This document shows positions 27,190 through 37,557 of a stretch of DNA of 64,000 nt, one piece after another; positions within the stretch are counted from its first letter, which is position 1, and every line of letters starts with the position of its first letter. The stretch lies in contig CACNEB010000005.1 in assembly GCA_902619375.1 (NCBI GenBank), positions 17,355 to 81,354 on the forward strand, given 5' to 3'. The notes under the pieces are model-generated. The model had not been told where the DNA came from, ran no database searches, and saw only the letters and a list, made by a program, of their open reading frames with translations. Origin of the DNA: an uncultured Alphaproteobacteria bacterium (GTDB lineage: Bacteria > Pseudomonadota > Alphaproteobacteria > HIMB59). The position numbers and the translations under genes were made by a program.

Positions 27190-27908
27190 ATAAATTTTAA
27201 AATAGTTTTCAAACTATTTTGGTCTGAGAGACTATGGTCAGAATTTTTAAGAGTTATAAATTTAAGGTTTTGAAAATGTGATGTTTTAAGTAAATTATTA
27301 TTATACTCAAAAGGAACTGATTTATCTTTGAAACCACTTAATACAACTGTTTCGCCCTTATATATTTTATTTGACCTATTTATAAGTTTATTTTTGCTTC
27401 TTTTAAACAACTCTTTCGAATAAAAATAACTAAAATCTTTTGTAATTTTTTTTTCTATTACTTTTCCTGAACGTATTGACTCTCTATCTTTTTTATTAAG
27501 CTTTTTCCATATTAGTCTCTCAGTAAAATCAGGTGCAGGAGCTAAACCAATAAGCTTTGTAACTTTTCTTGGATAAGTTAAAGCATAACTCATTGCTATC
27601 CATCCACCTAAACTACTTCCTATTAAAATTATATTTTTAATTTTTAAATTATTAATAATATTATTTAAGTCTTTAAACCAGTCATCGACACCAAATTCAG
27701 TAATTTTTCCACTAGATTTACCATGCCCCCTAAAGTCAAAACTTAAAAAAGAATAATCTTTTTTGAGGCAAAAATTCCTCAAAAAATTTGATTTTTTACC
27801 ACTCATATTTGACATTAATCCATGTAGAAAAATTATTGTTTTTTTTCTTCTCTTAAAATATTTGTAAGCTATTTTGTACTTATTATTGATAATTAAAAAA
27901 CTTGTCAC
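27186..27908 (-). CDS. Alpha/beta hydrolase
   Basis: 240 aa. The oxyanion block is IIFLHGLMSNMSGKK, the core DFRGHGKSSG, the nucleophile elbow GSSLGGWIAMSYAL (Ser about 94), and the C-terminal catalytic His lies in NSDHSL. It resembles the short ABHD10-like/prolyl-oligopeptidase-type hydrolases of alphaproteobacteria; the substrate is unknown. The start is GTG at 27908, which overlaps by 7 nt the non-ATG start of the divergent glycosyltransferase. A TATTTT lies 6 nt upstream of the GTG. Confidence 0.8.
   Translation of the reverse strand: MTSFLIINNKYKIAYKYFKRRKKTIIFLHGLMSNMSGKKSNFLRNFCLKKDYSFLSFDFRGHGKSSGKITEFGVDDWFKDLNNIINNLKIKNIILIGSSLGGWIAMSYALTYPRKVTKLIGLAPAPDFTERLIWKKLNKKDRESIRSGKVIEKKITKDFSYFYSKELFKRSKNKLINRSNKIYKGETVVLSGFKDKSVPFEYNNNLLKTSHFQNLKFITLKNSDHSLSDQNSLKTILKFI
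27199..27220. repeat. AT-rich 10-bp inverted repeat behind gltB, inside the 3' end of the hydrolase gene
   Basis: AAAATAGTTT and its exact reverse complement flank TC, 10 nt past the gltB stop. It could end gltB transcription. The stem is AT-rich and no T run follows beyond the arm itself, so the role is doubtful. Confidence 0.3.
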
Positions 27909-29038
27909 AATTCAAAAATATTAAAAATCTGAGGGTATTACAAATAGTTCCTCAATTAAAGTTTGGTGGAGTTGAAAGAGGTGTAATTGATATTTTAAGA
28001 TTCCTAAATAAAAAAAAAATTGAAAACTATATATTTTGTGAGAACTTCAATCCCAAAATAATAAAAATTGAGGAAAAAAAACAAGTAATATTATCAAAAA
28101 ATATAAAATTTAAAAATTTTTTTAATATTTTTCGTTCAAATTACGAGCTCAAAAAATTAATTCTTAAAAAAAATATAAATTTAATTCACGTATCATCTAG
28201 GGCACCTGCGTTTATTTTTTGTAATTTAATAAAAAAAAGTGAAAATATAACTTATATAACTAGTTGTCATAACCCGTACACAGGGAGTTTGATAAAAAAA
28301 TTTTATAACTCTTTTTTATGTAAAGGCGACAGAGTTATTTGTAATTCAAATTTTACAAAAAAAAGCTTAATTGATAACTATAGACTTAATAAGAAAAAAT
28401 TAATAACAATACCCAGAGGAGTTGATATTAATTATTTCAACCCTAATACGCTAAAAAGTAAATCAAGAGATGCTTATAGAAATAAATTAGGTGTATCAAA
28501 TAGCCAAATTCTAATCACCATACCCTCAAGATTTTCAAATTGGAAGGGCCATTTAAATTTAATATCGTTACTATCTAACCAGCCAAAACCTATATTGAAA
28601 AATTTAAAATTATTAATGTTTTTAAATGAGGATAATAAAAAACAAAAAAAAAATATATTAAAAACTTGTAGTGCCTTTTTTTATGACAAAATAATATTTC
28701 ATAATCCTTTACTTGATATGCGTCTAATTTATCACTGCTCTGATATAATTATTAATAATTCATCTAAACCTGAAGGTTTTGGAAGAACAATTTCTGAAAG
28801 TTTAGCAATGAATAAAATTCCAATTGGTGTTAATCATGGTGGCGTAAGAGAACAACTATATAATTTTGATAAGAAGCTACTATATAAGTTAGATGATCAA
28901 TTAAGTTTTAATAAAGCCTTAAAATATGCAATTTACTTAAAATCAAAAAATCATTTTAAAGGTAGGGATTATGTAAAAAATAATTATTCTTTGGACACAA
29001 TGTTGAAGTCTACATTAAATGTTTACTTAGATGTTTAA
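27902..29038 (+). CDS. Glycosyltransferase family 4 protein
   Basis: 378 aa. The N-terminal LQIVPQLKFGGVERGVIDIL is the GT-B acceptor-domain opening. TIPRGVDINYFNP is the mid hinge, TIPSRFSNWKGHLNL the donor domain, and SSKPEGFGRTISESLAMNKI the EX7E donor-site motif. It is probably an LPS core or surface-glycan transferase using a nucleotide sugar. The start is TTG 27902 as the most upstream option; no ATG precedes the conserved block. It overlaps the next gene by 8 nt. The gene is lysine/asparagine-rich, with A10 runs at about 28010-28019 and 28644-28653. Confidence 0.85.
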   Translation: MSQFKNIKNLRVLQIVPQLKFGGVERGVIDILRFLNKKKIENYIFCENFNPKIIKIEEKKQVILSKNIKFKNFFNIFRSNYELKKLILKKNINLIHVSSRAPAFIFCNLIKKSENITYITSCHNPYTGSLIKKFYNSFLCKGDRVICNSNFTKKSLIDNYRLNKKKLITIPRGVDINYFNPNTLKSKSRDAYRNKLGVSNSQILITIPSRFSNWKGHLNLISLLSNQPKPILKNLKLLMFLNEDNKKQKKNILKTCSAFFYDKIIFHNPLLDMRLIYHCSDIIINNSSKPEGFGRTISESLAMNKIPIGVNHGGVREQLYNFDKKLLYKLDDQLSFNKALKYAIYLKSKNHFKGRDYVKNNYSLDTMLKSTLNVYLDV

Positions 29039-29918
29039 AAATAAAAATATTTTAATTATTAAACACGGGTCTACAGGTGATATTTTCATGTCCTTTAATA
29101 TTATAAAAAGTATAAAAAAATCTAGTTCTAAAATCACAATTTGTAGCACCAGAAATGGCCTCAAATTATTCAAATTATTAAATATTCAATATAATGAAAT
29201 TATTGATGAGCGGGGTAAAATAAAAGATACATTAAAAGTACTTTCAAAGATTAAGAAAAAAAAATTTGATTATGTCATTGACTTACAGAACTCAACAAGA
29301 TCAAGTATGTATCTTCTTTTTATTAAATTTTTTACTAACTCCCAATCTAATGGAACTAGCATTTTTTCATCGAGACGATATATACCTCAAAATTACAAAG
29401 AACACGTAGTAACTGGTCTTAAAAAACAAATTGAGCTTCTAAATATAAAAAAAATACAAAACAACTACCATCAACCAAAAAAGAAACTTAATCAGGTAAT
29501 AATTGTACCAGGTAGTTCAAAATCTGGTGTGGGTAAAAGATGGCCATTTGAAAAGTATTTAAAAGTCATAGAATATTTAATTAGCAAGAGGATTAAGTGC
29601 TATATTATCGGCGGAAATGATGAAAAAGAAATTGAGGAAATGATCCCCAAAAATAAATATATTATTAATCTTATTAATAACTCACCATGGGAATATGTAA
29701 AAACAATTGCTCTCAAATCTAAAGTTACTATTTCTAATGACACATCAGCAATGCATTTTATAAGTAATTTAAATTTACCAGTAATTGCCATTATGAAAGA
29801 TAATATTTACGCGCATAGAAATTGTCCTTTGAGTGATAATTCTATGATTATTAAAAGTAAGAATATTAAACATATCTCTGTAAAAAAAGTTACTTATGCC
29901 ATATCAAAGTATATCTGA
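29031..29918 (+). CDS. Glycosyltransferase family 9 (heptosyltransferase-like)
   Basis: 295 aa. IIKHGSTGDIFMSFNIIKSI is the N-terminal GT9 signature (usual form KxSxxGDxxxxxP). VIVPGSSKSGVGKRWPFEKY and ISNDTSAMHFISNLN are the C-terminal donor motifs. ADP-heptose or a related sugar is added to LPS core on the cytoplasmic side. It lies in a run of three overlapping glycosyltransferase genes (8 and 23 nt overlaps). Confidence 0.87.
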   Translation: MFKNKNILIIKHGSTGDIFMSFNIIKSIKKSSSKITICSTRNGLKLFKLLNIQYNEIIDERGKIKDTLKVLSKIKKKKFDYVIDLQNSTRSSMYLLFIKFFTNSQSNGTSIFSSRRYIPQNYKEHVVTGLKKQIELLNIKKIQNNYHQPKKKLNQVIIVPGSSKSGVGKRWPFEKYLKVIEYLISKRIKCYIIGGNDEKEIEEMIPKNKYIINLINNSPWEYVKTIALKSKVTISNDTSAMHFISNLNLPVIAIMKDNIYAHRNCPLSDNSMIIKSKNIKHISVKKVTYAISKYI

Positions 29919-30984
29919 AGAAATAGCTATTCTTCCTCCCTTCAAAGAAAAATTTAGCCCAGATGATTTTGGCTCCGTGTCTTTGTATGTTAAGGACATA
30001 AACGAGAATTCAAAATTTAAAAATAAAATTAAAATCTATGTAAATATTACTTCTAAAACTTTTAAAGGTTTTAAATCTGTAAACTTACCAAAAAATTATA
30101 ACCATATTCTTTTTGGAAAAAATATGGGACATACTAAATCTTTTTTGAAAATTATTAAAAAAAAGGTTCCTAAAGTAATTGAAATACACAACCGTCCAAA
30201 ATCAGCATTGAAAGTATCTCAGTCGTTAATTGGGTCAAAAATATTTTTATTTTATCATAATGACCCATTATCATTTAAGGATTGCTCATCAGTAGTAAAA
30301 AGAATAGAAATACTTGAAAATTGTCACTCTATTTTTTTTGTAAGTAATTTTCTAAAAAAAAGATTTTTAGAGGGAATTCCAAATAGATATTTATCCAAAT
30401 CTAAGCTTAATGTTATTTACAATGGTGTAAATCTAATTAAACAAGTTCCCTTGAAAAAAAAAAAATTAAATATCGTTTATATCGGTGAGCTTGAAAAAAA
30501 GAAAGGCTTTGATATTTTTTATGAAGCTGCTGTAAACATTATTGATCAATTTCCAAAGTGGAATGTACATATTTTTGGAAAATTGAAACCAAATACTCAA
30601 AAATTACTTAATAAGCATAACAAAATTATTTTTCATAATTTTAAAAAAAATAATTTTGTGCAAGAATTTTTAAAACAATCATCAATATCAGTAGTCCCAT
30701 CAGTTTGGGATGAACCTTTTGGTAGAACTTTAATAGAGTCAATAAATTCAGGTACTGCAACTATATCCTCCAATAGAGGCGGTTTAAGAGAGATAAATAA
30801 ATTTTTCAAAACTATAAAATTAAATAAAATAGATAAAAAAACTATTTACATCGCTTTAAAAAAACTAATAATGTCCAGTGATGAAAGATCATATTACTCT
30901 AACAATAAAGTTAGTAAAACTCCCTTTACATTGAAAAAAATAACTTCAACTCTAGATAAACATAGATCTGATATATTTTCATAG
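29896..30984 (+). CDS. Glycosyltransferase family 4 protein
   Basis: 362 aa. The donor domain begins near NIVYIGELEKKKGFDIF (about 193). SVWDEPFGRTLIESINSGTA carries the EX7E motif. The N-terminal 23 nt overlap the GT9 gene. A 12-base A run (30454-30465) lies within the coding region, in frame here. It is the last gene of the glycan group, with infC following. The sugar and acceptor are unknown. Confidence 0.84.
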   Translation: MPYQSISEEIAILPPFKEKFSPDDFGSVSLYVKDINENSKFKNKIKIYVNITSKTFKGFKSVNLPKNYNHILFGKNMGHTKSFLKIIKKKVPKVIEIHNRPKSALKVSQSLIGSKIFLFYHNDPLSFKDCSSVVKRIEILENCHSIFFVSNFLKKRFLEGIPNRYLSKSKLNVIYNGVNLIKQVPLKKKKLNIVYIGELEKKKGFDIFYEAAVNIIDQFPKWNVHIFGKLKPNTQKLLNKHNKIIFHNFKKNNFVQEFLKQSSISVVPSVWDEPFGRTLIESINSGTATISSNRGGLREINKFFKTIKLNKIDKKTIYIALKKLIMSSDERSYYSNNKVSKTPFTLKKITSTLDKHRSDIFS

Positions 30985-31001
30985 AATGAATTCATAATAT
31001 T

Positions 31002-31535
31002 TTGAAAAAAACTAATTTTAAAAACAACAAAAAACCTTTTCATAGAATTAACTCACAAATTAAAAATGAAGAGGTTAGGGTTTTAATGGATGATGGTGAG
31101 CAATTAGGAGTTATGAAGACAATAGAGGCAATAGATTTAGCAAAAAACAGAAAAATGGATCTAGTTGAAATTGCTGCAAGTAATAATCCGCCAGTTTGCA
31201 AAATAATAGACTACGGCAAATTTAAATATCAAGAACAGAAAAAAAAAAATGAGGCCAAAAAAAAACAAAAAACTATAGAGACCAAAGAACTGAAAATTAG
31301 ACCTGGTACAGGTGAGCATGATTATCAAGTCAAAATTAAAAGTGCACAAAAGTTTTTAAAAGATGGTAACAGAGTAAAATTTAGTTTGAGATTTAAGGGA
31401 AGGGAAATGGAACATTCAAATCTTGGTATCGATATGCTCAAAAGAATAAAAAGTGACCTTGATCAGTTGATCAGAGTTGAAATGGAACCTAAAATTGAGG
31501 GTAGACAAGCTTTCCTCGTGGTTGCACCCAAATAA
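31002..31535 (+). CDS. infC: Translation initiation factor IF-3
   Basis: 177 aa. The N-terminal domain has RINSQIKNEEVRVLMDDGEQ and DLVEIAASNNPPVCKIIDYG. The C-terminal domain has RPGTGEHDYQVKIKSAQKFL and LRFKGREMEHSNLG. No ATG occurs before residue 28. The start is TTG 31002 or an in-frame ATT directly before it (30999) or at 30990, after a stop at 30987. A rare start is expected for infC in many bacteria, where IF-3 controls its own synthesis. It leads into rpmI-rplT-pheS-pheT. Confidence 0.95.
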   Translation: MKKTNFKNNKKPFHRINSQIKNEEVRVLMDDGEQLGVMKTIEAIDLAKNRKMDLVEIAASNNPPVCKIIDYGKFKYQEQKKKNEAKKKQKTIETKELKIRPGTGEHDYQVKIKSAQKFLKDGNRVKFSLRFKGREMEHSNLGIDMLKRIKSDLDQLIRVEMEPKIEGRQAFLVVAPK

Positions 31536-31627
31536 ATTATATGATATCAAATTGACCTCAGTTGGTCGAAGGGGCTTTAAAAAGGGTATGCCTTAAGACC
31601 TTATTAATGCACTCAAAAGGAGATGAA

Positions 31628-31828
31628 ATGCCCAAACTTAAAACAAAAAGTAGCGTCAAAAAACGCTTTAAAAAATCCTCATCAGGAAAATTAGTTGTCG
31701 GAAACGTTGGTAAACGCCATGGCATGTCCAAAAGAACAAACTCTTTTATCAGAAATTCAAAAGGTACTAGGGTTTTATCAAAATCTGCATCAATTATAAT
31801 TGATTCAATGATGCCATATTCTAAATAG
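31628..31828 (+). CDS. rpmI: 50S ribosomal protein L35
   Basis: 66 aa from ATG 31628, which has AAGGAG 5 nt upstream. [15 protein letters not shown] and [19 protein letters not shown] are the L35 hallmarks. The frame is open further upstream, but the Shine-Dalgarno and family length fix this start. The 92-nt space before it can form a small hairpin around 31550-31567, of unknown meaning. Confidence 0.96.
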   Translation: MPKLKTKSSVKKRFKKSSSGKLVVGNVGKRHGMSKRTNSFIRNSKGTRVLSKSASIIIDSMMPYSK

Positions 31829-31844
31829 GTAAGGGAGAGATATT

Positions 31845-32204
31845 ATGCCAAGAGTTAAAAGAGGTGTTACAGCAAGAGCTAAACATAAAAAAGTTTTTGA
31901 ATTTACGAAAGGTCATCGCGGGAGAAGAAAAAATGTTTATAGAGTAGCAACACAAAGTATGGATAAAGCTCTCCAATATGCATATCGTGATAGAAGAAAT
32001 AAGAAAAGAGATTTTAGAGGATTGTGGATTCAAAGAATTAATGCCGGTGTTAGAGAACACGGTCTAACTTATGCAAAATTTATTGATGGATTAAAAAAAG
32101 CAAACATTGAAATCAATAGAAAAATTCTCTCTGAAATTGCATTTCATGAACCCGCTGCTTTTAAATCAATTGTTGAGAAAGCAAAGGCTAATTTAGCCAA
32201 CTAG
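31845..32204 (+). CDS. rplT: 50S ribosomal protein L20
   Basis: 119 aa. [17 protein letters not shown] opens the protein and [15 protein letters not shown] follows, both diagnostic of L20. It binds 23S rRNA early in 50S assembly. It is 16 nt after rpmI with an AGGGAGAG-type ribosome-binding site, and 7 nt before pheS. The order infC-rpmI-rplT-pheST is widely conserved. Confidence 0.97.
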   Translation: MPRVKRGVTARAKHKKVFEFTKGHRGRRKNVYRVATQSMDKALQYAYRDRRNKKRDFRGLWIQRINAGVREHGLTYAKFIDGLKKANIEINRKILSEIAFHEPAAFKSIVEKAKANLAN

Positions 32205-32211
32205 ATTAAAA

Positions 32212-33261
32212 ATGGACATTAAAAAAGTCCTAAACGAAGTTACGAAAGAAATAGAGCAAAGCTCTAGCCAACAAGAATTACAAAACGTTAAAGTAGCTTA
32301 TTTAGGGAAAAAAGGAATAATCACTGAGTTACTCAAAAGTCTTAAAGACCTTTCTTTAGAAGAGAGAAAATCTTCAGGTTCAAAATTAAATTTACTAAGA
32401 ATTGAAGTTGATAATCTTATCAAAAATAAATTTAACGATTTAAAAATTGAAGAAATAAACTCTAAATTAAAAAATGAATATTTAGATATAAGTTTCCCTC
32501 CGCCAAATTCTATAGCCTCGAAGGCTCATCCAATATCAAAAACATTTGATGAGGTTATCACTATTTTTGGATCAATGGGTTACTCTGTTGCCGAAGGCCC
32601 TGATATTGAGACAGATTTTTTCAATTTTTCAGCATTAAATATTCCTGAAAATCATCCTGCGCGTGAAATGCAAGATACCTTTTACATCGATGACAAGGAT
32701 AAAGAAGGTAAGCCCTACGTTTTACGAACACACACTAGCCCAGTTCAAATTAGAACGTTATTAAATCAAAAACCCCCAGTCAAAATAATTGCTCCTGGAA
32801 GAACATATAGGTGTGACTCTGACTCAACACATTCTCCAATGTTTCATCAAGTCGAGGGTTTGTTTATTAATGAGAATGCAAATATGGGAAATTTGAAGGG
32901 CACTCTAATTGAATTCTGTAAACAATTTTTTAATGTACAGAATTTAAAAGTAAGATTTCGACCTAGTTACTTTCCTTTTACTGAACCTTCTGCTGAAATG
33001 GATATTGCTTATGAGATTGTGAATAACAAAATTCAATTAGGTCAAGGTGATCGTTGGCTTGAGATTCTTGGATGTGGAATGGTAAACCCAATAGTTCTAG
33101 AGAACTGCAATGTAGATACGAATATCTATCAAGGTTTTGCATTTGGAGTGGGCTTAGACAGAATCACAATGTTAAAGTATGGGCTTACAGATATTAGATC
33201 ATTTTTTAGTGGAAACTTAAATTGGATAGCTAGCAATGGCTTTACCATAGGGGATTTTTAG
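32212..33261 (+). CDS. pheS: Phenylalanyl-tRNA synthetase alpha subunit
   Basis: 349 aa class II synthetase. It has an N-terminal coiled coil (1-100), motif 2 around RTYRCDSDSTHSPMFHQVEG, FRPSYFPFTEPSAEMD, and motif 3 FGVGLDRITMLKYG. It charges tRNA-Phe as an alpha2-beta2 tetramer with PheT. Its stop overlaps the GTG of pheT (TAGTG). Confidence 0.97.
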   Translation: MDIKKVLNEVTKEIEQSSSQQELQNVKVAYLGKKGIITELLKSLKDLSLEERKSSGSKLNLLRIEVDNLIKNKFNDLKIEEINSKLKNEYLDISFPPPNSIASKAHPISKTFDEVITIFGSMGYSVAEGPDIETDFFNFSALNIPENHPAREMQDTFYIDDKDKEGKPYVLRTHTSPVQIRTLLNQKPPVKIIAPGRTYRCDSDSTHSPMFHQVEGLFINENANMGNLKGTLIEFCKQFFNVQNLKVRFRPSYFPFTEPSAEMDIAYEIVNNKIQLGQGDRWLEILGCGMVNPIVLENCNVDTNIYQGFAFGVGLDRITMLKYGLTDIRSFFSGNLNWIASNGFTIGDF

Positions 33262-35654
33262 TGAAGTTTAGTTACAGTTGGTTGTGTGATCACTTAGAGA
33301 CAGATAAAAGTGCAAGCGAGATTGGTGAAGCTCTTACAAATTTAGGTCTTGAACTTGAGAGCTTGACTGACTATTCAGAATACTCAAAGTTTGTTGTAGC
33401 TACCATAAAAGATTTTAGAAAACATCCTAATGCAGATAGATTAAATATCTGTAAAGTTGATGATGGAACCAATACCTATCAGGTAATCTGCGGAGCAAAT
33501 AATGTAAAGAAGGGATTAAAAGGAATATTTGCCAAAGATGGAATGTATATTCCAGGAACACAGATAAATTTAAAAAAAGGAAAAATTAGAGGTGAAATAT
33601 CTGAAGGTATGCTTTTATCTGAGAGAGAGCTCAACTTAAGTGATGATCATGAGGGCATTATTGAGTTATTAGATGATTTTCAAAATGGCACCTCAGCAGT
33701 TGAAGCTTTGAAGTTAAATGATCCTATTTTCGAGATAGGTATTACACCTAACAGAGGAGATTGCCTTGGTGTTAGAGGTGTTGCTAGAGATCTTTCAGCC
33801 AAAGGTGTTGGTAAACTAAAGCCTTTGAATTTTAAAAAAATAACTCAGTTAGAATTTGCAAGCCCAATCATTTGGAATATTAACAATGATGATAATAGCT
33901 GTGAATATGTAGTAAGTAGATATTTTAAAAATGTAAATAACTCTAAATCTCCAGAATGGTTACAAAAAAAACTTATCAGCCTTGGGTTAAGACCTATAAA
34001 CGCTTTAGTTGATATAACAAATTATATTACTATTGATTTAGGAAGACCTTTACACGTTTTTGATGCAGATAAAATTGGAAAAAAACTTGATATGAGGCTT
34101 GCAAATGCAAATGAAAGAATGCTTGCTTTAGATAATAAAGAATACACTCTAGATAAAAATACAACTGTGATAGCCGATGGAGATAATGCACTCGCTATAG
34201 CAGGGATTATAGGAGGAGAATATAGCGGATGCACAGATGATACTAAAAATGTATTTCTTGAGGTTGCTCTTTTTAATCCGAATAGTGTTGCACAAACTGG
34301 TAGAACTCTTGGAATAAATTCAGATGCCAGGTATCGTTTTGAAAGAGGATTAGATAAAAATATGGTCATTGAAGGTTTAGAATATGCATCATATTTAATA
34401 AATAAAATATGTGGGGGCTTAGTAAGTAAAAATATTGAAGCTGGAAAATTAGATAATTTTGAGTATAAGATAAATTATAATTTTGACTATTTTAATAAGA
34501 CTATTGGTTTAGAACTAGATCCACAAAAACAAATCAAAATATTAAAAGACCTTAAATTTCAAATTAGTAAAAGTAATGAAAAGGAATGTGAAGTCTTAGT
34601 ACCATCATGGAGGAATGATGTTAAAAACAAAATCGATATAGTTGAAGAAATTATAAGAATTTATGGATATGAAAATATTAAACAAAGTGTGCCCTCTGCA
34701 TCAATCGATGAGATTGATAAAATTGATAATTCATCAACAAATAAGAAATTTAAATCAATAAAAAAACTTAAAAAAACCCTTATATCTAATGGAATTTCTG
34801 AAGTTATAACTTTTTCTTTTCACTCAATTAGAGCTCAAGAAATTCTTAAAGGAGATAAATCCTTAAAAATTTCAAATGCAATCAGTGATGATCAATCTTA
34901 TATGAGAAATTCTATGATATTTAATCATTTAGAAAGTGTAGAATTAAATTTTAAAAAAGGTTTTAAAAATATTCAATTATTTGAAATTGGACCTATTTAT
35001 AATTCATCTCAATCCCAAGAAAATATTCTATCATTGCTTATTTCAACTGAAGAAAATACAAACTCTATTTACAAATCTGAAGAATTTAATTTTTACTCTT
35101 TAACAGAATTAACCTCAATATTAATAAGTTCATTAAATTTTGACATAAAACAATTTAACATATCAAGATCAACTTCAAATACTTATCACCCAGGTCAGTC
35201 TGCCGAACTATTTATGGGAAAAAAATTAATAGCTAGATATGGAAAAGTTCATCCACTAATAATGGAGGAATTTTCTAAACTAAAAAATTGTTATGCAATT
35301 GAATTATTTTTTGAAAACCTTCCAATTGACTCAATAAGTAGAGCTAATAAAATAAATATCTCAGACTCCCAATTTCAGTTCAGTGAAAAAGACTTTTCTT
35401 TTTTATTCGAAAAGGAGCAAAATCTTTATGAAGTTCAGAGATACGTCAAAGGTTTAGATAAAAACTTAATTAAAAATGTAGAATTTTTTGATTTATATGT
35501 AGCAAAAGACTTAGGTGATGACAGTAAAAGTGTAACATTTAGGGTTACTATTCAATCTAAAGAAAAAACTCTTGAAGAAAAAGATTTAGAACAATTACAT
35601 AAAAATATTTTAGAAAAAGTATCAAATAAATTTAAAGCAAAAATTAGAAGCTAA
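33261..35654 (+). CDS. pheT: Phenylalanyl-tRNA synthetase beta subunit
   Basis: 797 aa with a GTG start overlapping the pheS stop by one base. It has an N-terminal tRNA-binding OB domain (about 40-148, [15 protein letters not shown]), then B3/B4 ([26 protein letters not shown]). B5 follows ([20 protein letters not shown]), and the C-terminal anticodon-binding ferredoxin-like domain (from about 705). The stop overlaps the lepA ATG (TAATG). Confidence 0.97.
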   Translation: MKFSYSWLCDHLETDKSASEIGEALTNLGLELESLTDYSEYSKFVVATIKDFRKHPNADRLNICKVDDGTNTYQVICGANNVKKGLKGIFAKDGMYIPGTQINLKKGKIRGEISEGMLLSERELNLSDDHEGIIELLDDFQNGTSAVEALKLNDPIFEIGITPNRGDCLGVRGVARDLSAKGVGKLKPLNFKKITQLEFASPIIWNINNDDNSCEYVVSRYFKNVNNSKSPEWLQKKLISLGLRPINALVDITNYITIDLGRPLHVFDADKIGKKLDMRLANANERMLALDNKEYTLDKNTTVIADGDNALAIAGIIGGEYSGCTDDTKNVFLEVALFNPNSVAQTGRTLGINSDARYRFERGLDKNMVIEGLEYASYLINKICGGLVSKNIEAGKLDNFEYKINYNFDYFNKTIGLELDPQKQIKILKDLKFQISKSNEKECEVLVPSWRNDVKNKIDIVEEIIRIYGYENIKQSVPSASIDEIDKIDNSSTNKKFKSIKKLKKTLISNGISEVITFSFHSIRAQEILKGDKSLKISNAISDDQSYMRNSMIFNHLESVELNFKKGFKNIQLFEIGPIYNSSQSQENILSLLISTEENTNSIYKSEEFNFYSLTELTSILISSLNFDIKQFNISRSTSNTYHPGQSAELFMGKKLIARYGKVHPLIMEEFSKLKNCYAIELFFENLPIDSISRANKINISDSQFQFSEKDFSFLFEKEQNLYEVQRYVKGLDKNLIKNVEFFDLYVAKDLGDDSKSVTFRVTIQSKEKTLEEKDLEQLHKNILEKVSNKFKAKIRS

Positions 35655-37453
35655 TGGAAATTTCTAAAATTAGAAATTTTTCGATAATAGCTCATATTGA
35701 TCATGGTAAATCCACTCTAGCGGACAGAATAATTGAAATTTGCGGAGGGATGGATGACAGGACCAAAAAAGACCAAGTCTTGGATTCAATGGATATTGAA
35801 AGAGAAAGGGGGATCACTATAAAAGCTCAAACAGTACGATTAAACTATAAAAATAAAAAAGGCGATGAATATCAACTTAATATACTTGATACACCTGGAC
35901 ACGTTGATTTTTCCTATGAAGTTTCAAGATCACTATCAGCTTGTGAAGGCTCAGTTTTAGTTGTTGACAGCACACAGGGTGTTGAGGCACAAACTCTCGC
36001 AAATGCTTATCAGGCAATAGATGTAAATCATGAGATACTTCCGGTTCTTAACAAAGCAGATTTACCTGCATCTGAGCCAGAAAGAGTAAAAGAAGACATT
36101 GAACAAACAATAGGAATAGATACTTCGGAAGCTCGTCTTGTTTCTGCAAAAACTGGACTAGGAGTTGAAGATTTATTAGACCAGATTGTAGAAAAACTAC
36201 CCTCTCCAAATACAAATGAAAAAAATCTCAAGGCTCTCTTAGTGGACAGTTGGTATGATAATTATTTAGGAGTAACAGTTCTGGTTAGAGTTCTTGATGG
36301 AGTTATGAAAAAGGGTATGAAAGTTAAGTTTTTATCTAACAATCAACAATACAATATAGATAGAATTGGATATTTCACACCTGAAATAAATTATTGTGAT
36401 GAATTAGGTCCAGGAGAAATAGGTTTTATTAATGCAAGTATAAAGTCAGTTGCTGACTGTAAGGTCGGTGACACAATAGCAGAATTAAATGATCAAAAAA
36501 TAAAACCACTTCCAGGTTTCAAGCCCTCATTACCAGTCGTGTTTTGTGGGATATATCCTGTTGATACATCAGACTATGAGAGACTTAAGGAGAGTTTTGA
36601 AAAACTTGCGTTAAATGACTCAAGTTTTACATATGAAAATGAAACTAGTGCTGCTTTAGGTTATGGTTTTAGGTGTGGTTTTTTAGGTTTGCTTCACCTA
36701 GAGGTTACAACAGAAAGACTTAGAAGGGAATTTGATTTAGATTTAATCACTACTGCTCCAGGGGTTGTATACAAAGTAATAGACAGAAATAAAAACGAAA
36801 TTGTAATAAGAAATCCCTCTGAACTACCTGACCCAGCAGAAATAGATAAAATTTTAGAACCATGGGTTAAATCTACTATAATAGTGCCACAGGATTATTT
36901 AGGGACGGTTATAACACTTTGTATTGAAAAAAGAGGTAAACAAAAAAACTTAAACATACAAAACAACAGAGCTATCTTAGAGATGGAATTACCTTTGAAT
37001 GAAATCGTTATAGATTTTTATGATAAATTAAAATCTTATTCAAAAGGTTATGCTAGTTTTGATTATCAGGTCTATGATTATTTTGAAGGAGATCTAGTAA
37101 AACTAAATATTCTTGTTAATTCAGAAACTGTTGATGCTTTTTCAAATATAGTTCATAAAACGAGAGCTGAAACGATTGGTAGAAGGATATGCAACAAGCT
37201 AAAGGATTTAATCCCTAGACAAAACTTTCAAATACCAATTCAGGCTGCAATTTATGGAAAAATTATAGCTAGAGAAACCATTAAAGCTTTTAGAAAAGAT
37301 GTGACTGCTAAACTTTATGGTGGAGATGTGAGTAGAAAGAAAAAACTTTTAGAAAAACAAAAAAAGGGAAAGAAAAGAATGAAACAATTTGGTAATGTCG
37401 AAATCCCGCAGACTGCTTTTTTTGAGGCACTAAAAATAGGTGATAATGAATAA
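35654..37453 (+). CDS. lepA: Elongation factor 4 (LepA)
   Basis: 599 aa translational GTPase. G1 [13 protein letters not shown]3 [12 protein letters not shown]4 NKADLP, and the LepA-specific C-terminal domain are visible ([17 protein letters not shown], with [14 protein letters not shown]). It acts on stalled or slow ribosomes. It is coupled to pheT by a one-base overlap and followed 4 nt later by a tRNA gene. Confidence 0.97.
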   Translation: MEISKIRNFSIIAHIDHGKSTLADRIIEICGGMDDRTKKDQVLDSMDIERERGITIKAQTVRLNYKNKKGDEYQLNILDTPGHVDFSYEVSRSLSACEGSVLVVDSTQGVEAQTLANAYQAIDVNHEILPVLNKADLPASEPERVKEDIEQTIGIDTSEARLVSAKTGLGVEDLLDQIVEKLPSPNTNEKNLKALLVDSWYDNYLGVTVLVRVLDGVMKKGMKVKFLSNNQQYNIDRIGYFTPEINYCDELGPGEIGFINASIKSVADCKVGDTIAELNDQKIKPLPGFKPSLPVVFCGIYPVDTSDYERLKESFEKLALNDSSFTYENETSAALGYGFRCGFLGLLHLEVTTERLRREFDLDLITTAPGVVYKVIDRNKNEIVIRNPSELPDPAEIDKILEPWVKSTIIVPQDYLGTVITLCIEKRGKQKNLNIQNNRAILEMELPLNEIVIDFYDKLKSYSKGYASFDYQVYDYFEGDLVKLNILVNSETVDAFSNIVHKTRAETIGRRICNKLKDLIPRQNFQIPIQAAIYGKIIARETIKAFRKDVTAKLYGGDVSRKKKLLEKQKKGKKRMKQFGNVEIPQTAFFEALKIGDNE

Positions 37454-37457
37454 TCAC

Positions 37458-37547
37458 GGAGAGATGGCCGAGTGGTTTAAGGCGCACGCCTGGAACGCGT
37501 GTATAGGGGCAACTCTATCGTGGGTTCGAATCCCACTCTCTCCGCCA
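37458..37547 (+). tRNA. tRNA-Ser (anticodon GGA)
   Basis: The 90-nt cloverleaf has acceptor GGAGAGA/TCTCTCC, anticodon stem CACGC/GCGTG with loop CTGGAAC (anticodon GGA, reading UCC/UCU), a long variable arm typical of serine, T arm GTGGG-TTCGAAT-CCCAC, and an encoded 3' CCA. It begins 4 nt after lepA. The next coding sequence starts 10 nt downstream, so no tRNA terminator fits in between. Confidence 0.96.
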
Positions 37548-37557
37548 TACTTAATAG

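Noticed and set aside
31536-31627. Possible L20/L35 leader RNA with a 6-bp hairpin near 31550-31567
   Set aside because: The hairpin is short and has no match to known r-protein leaders that I can show; too weak to list as a feature.
34022-34369. 115-aa minus-strand frame inside pheT
   Set aside because: pheT is certain here, and the antisense frame has no supporting motif or start signal.
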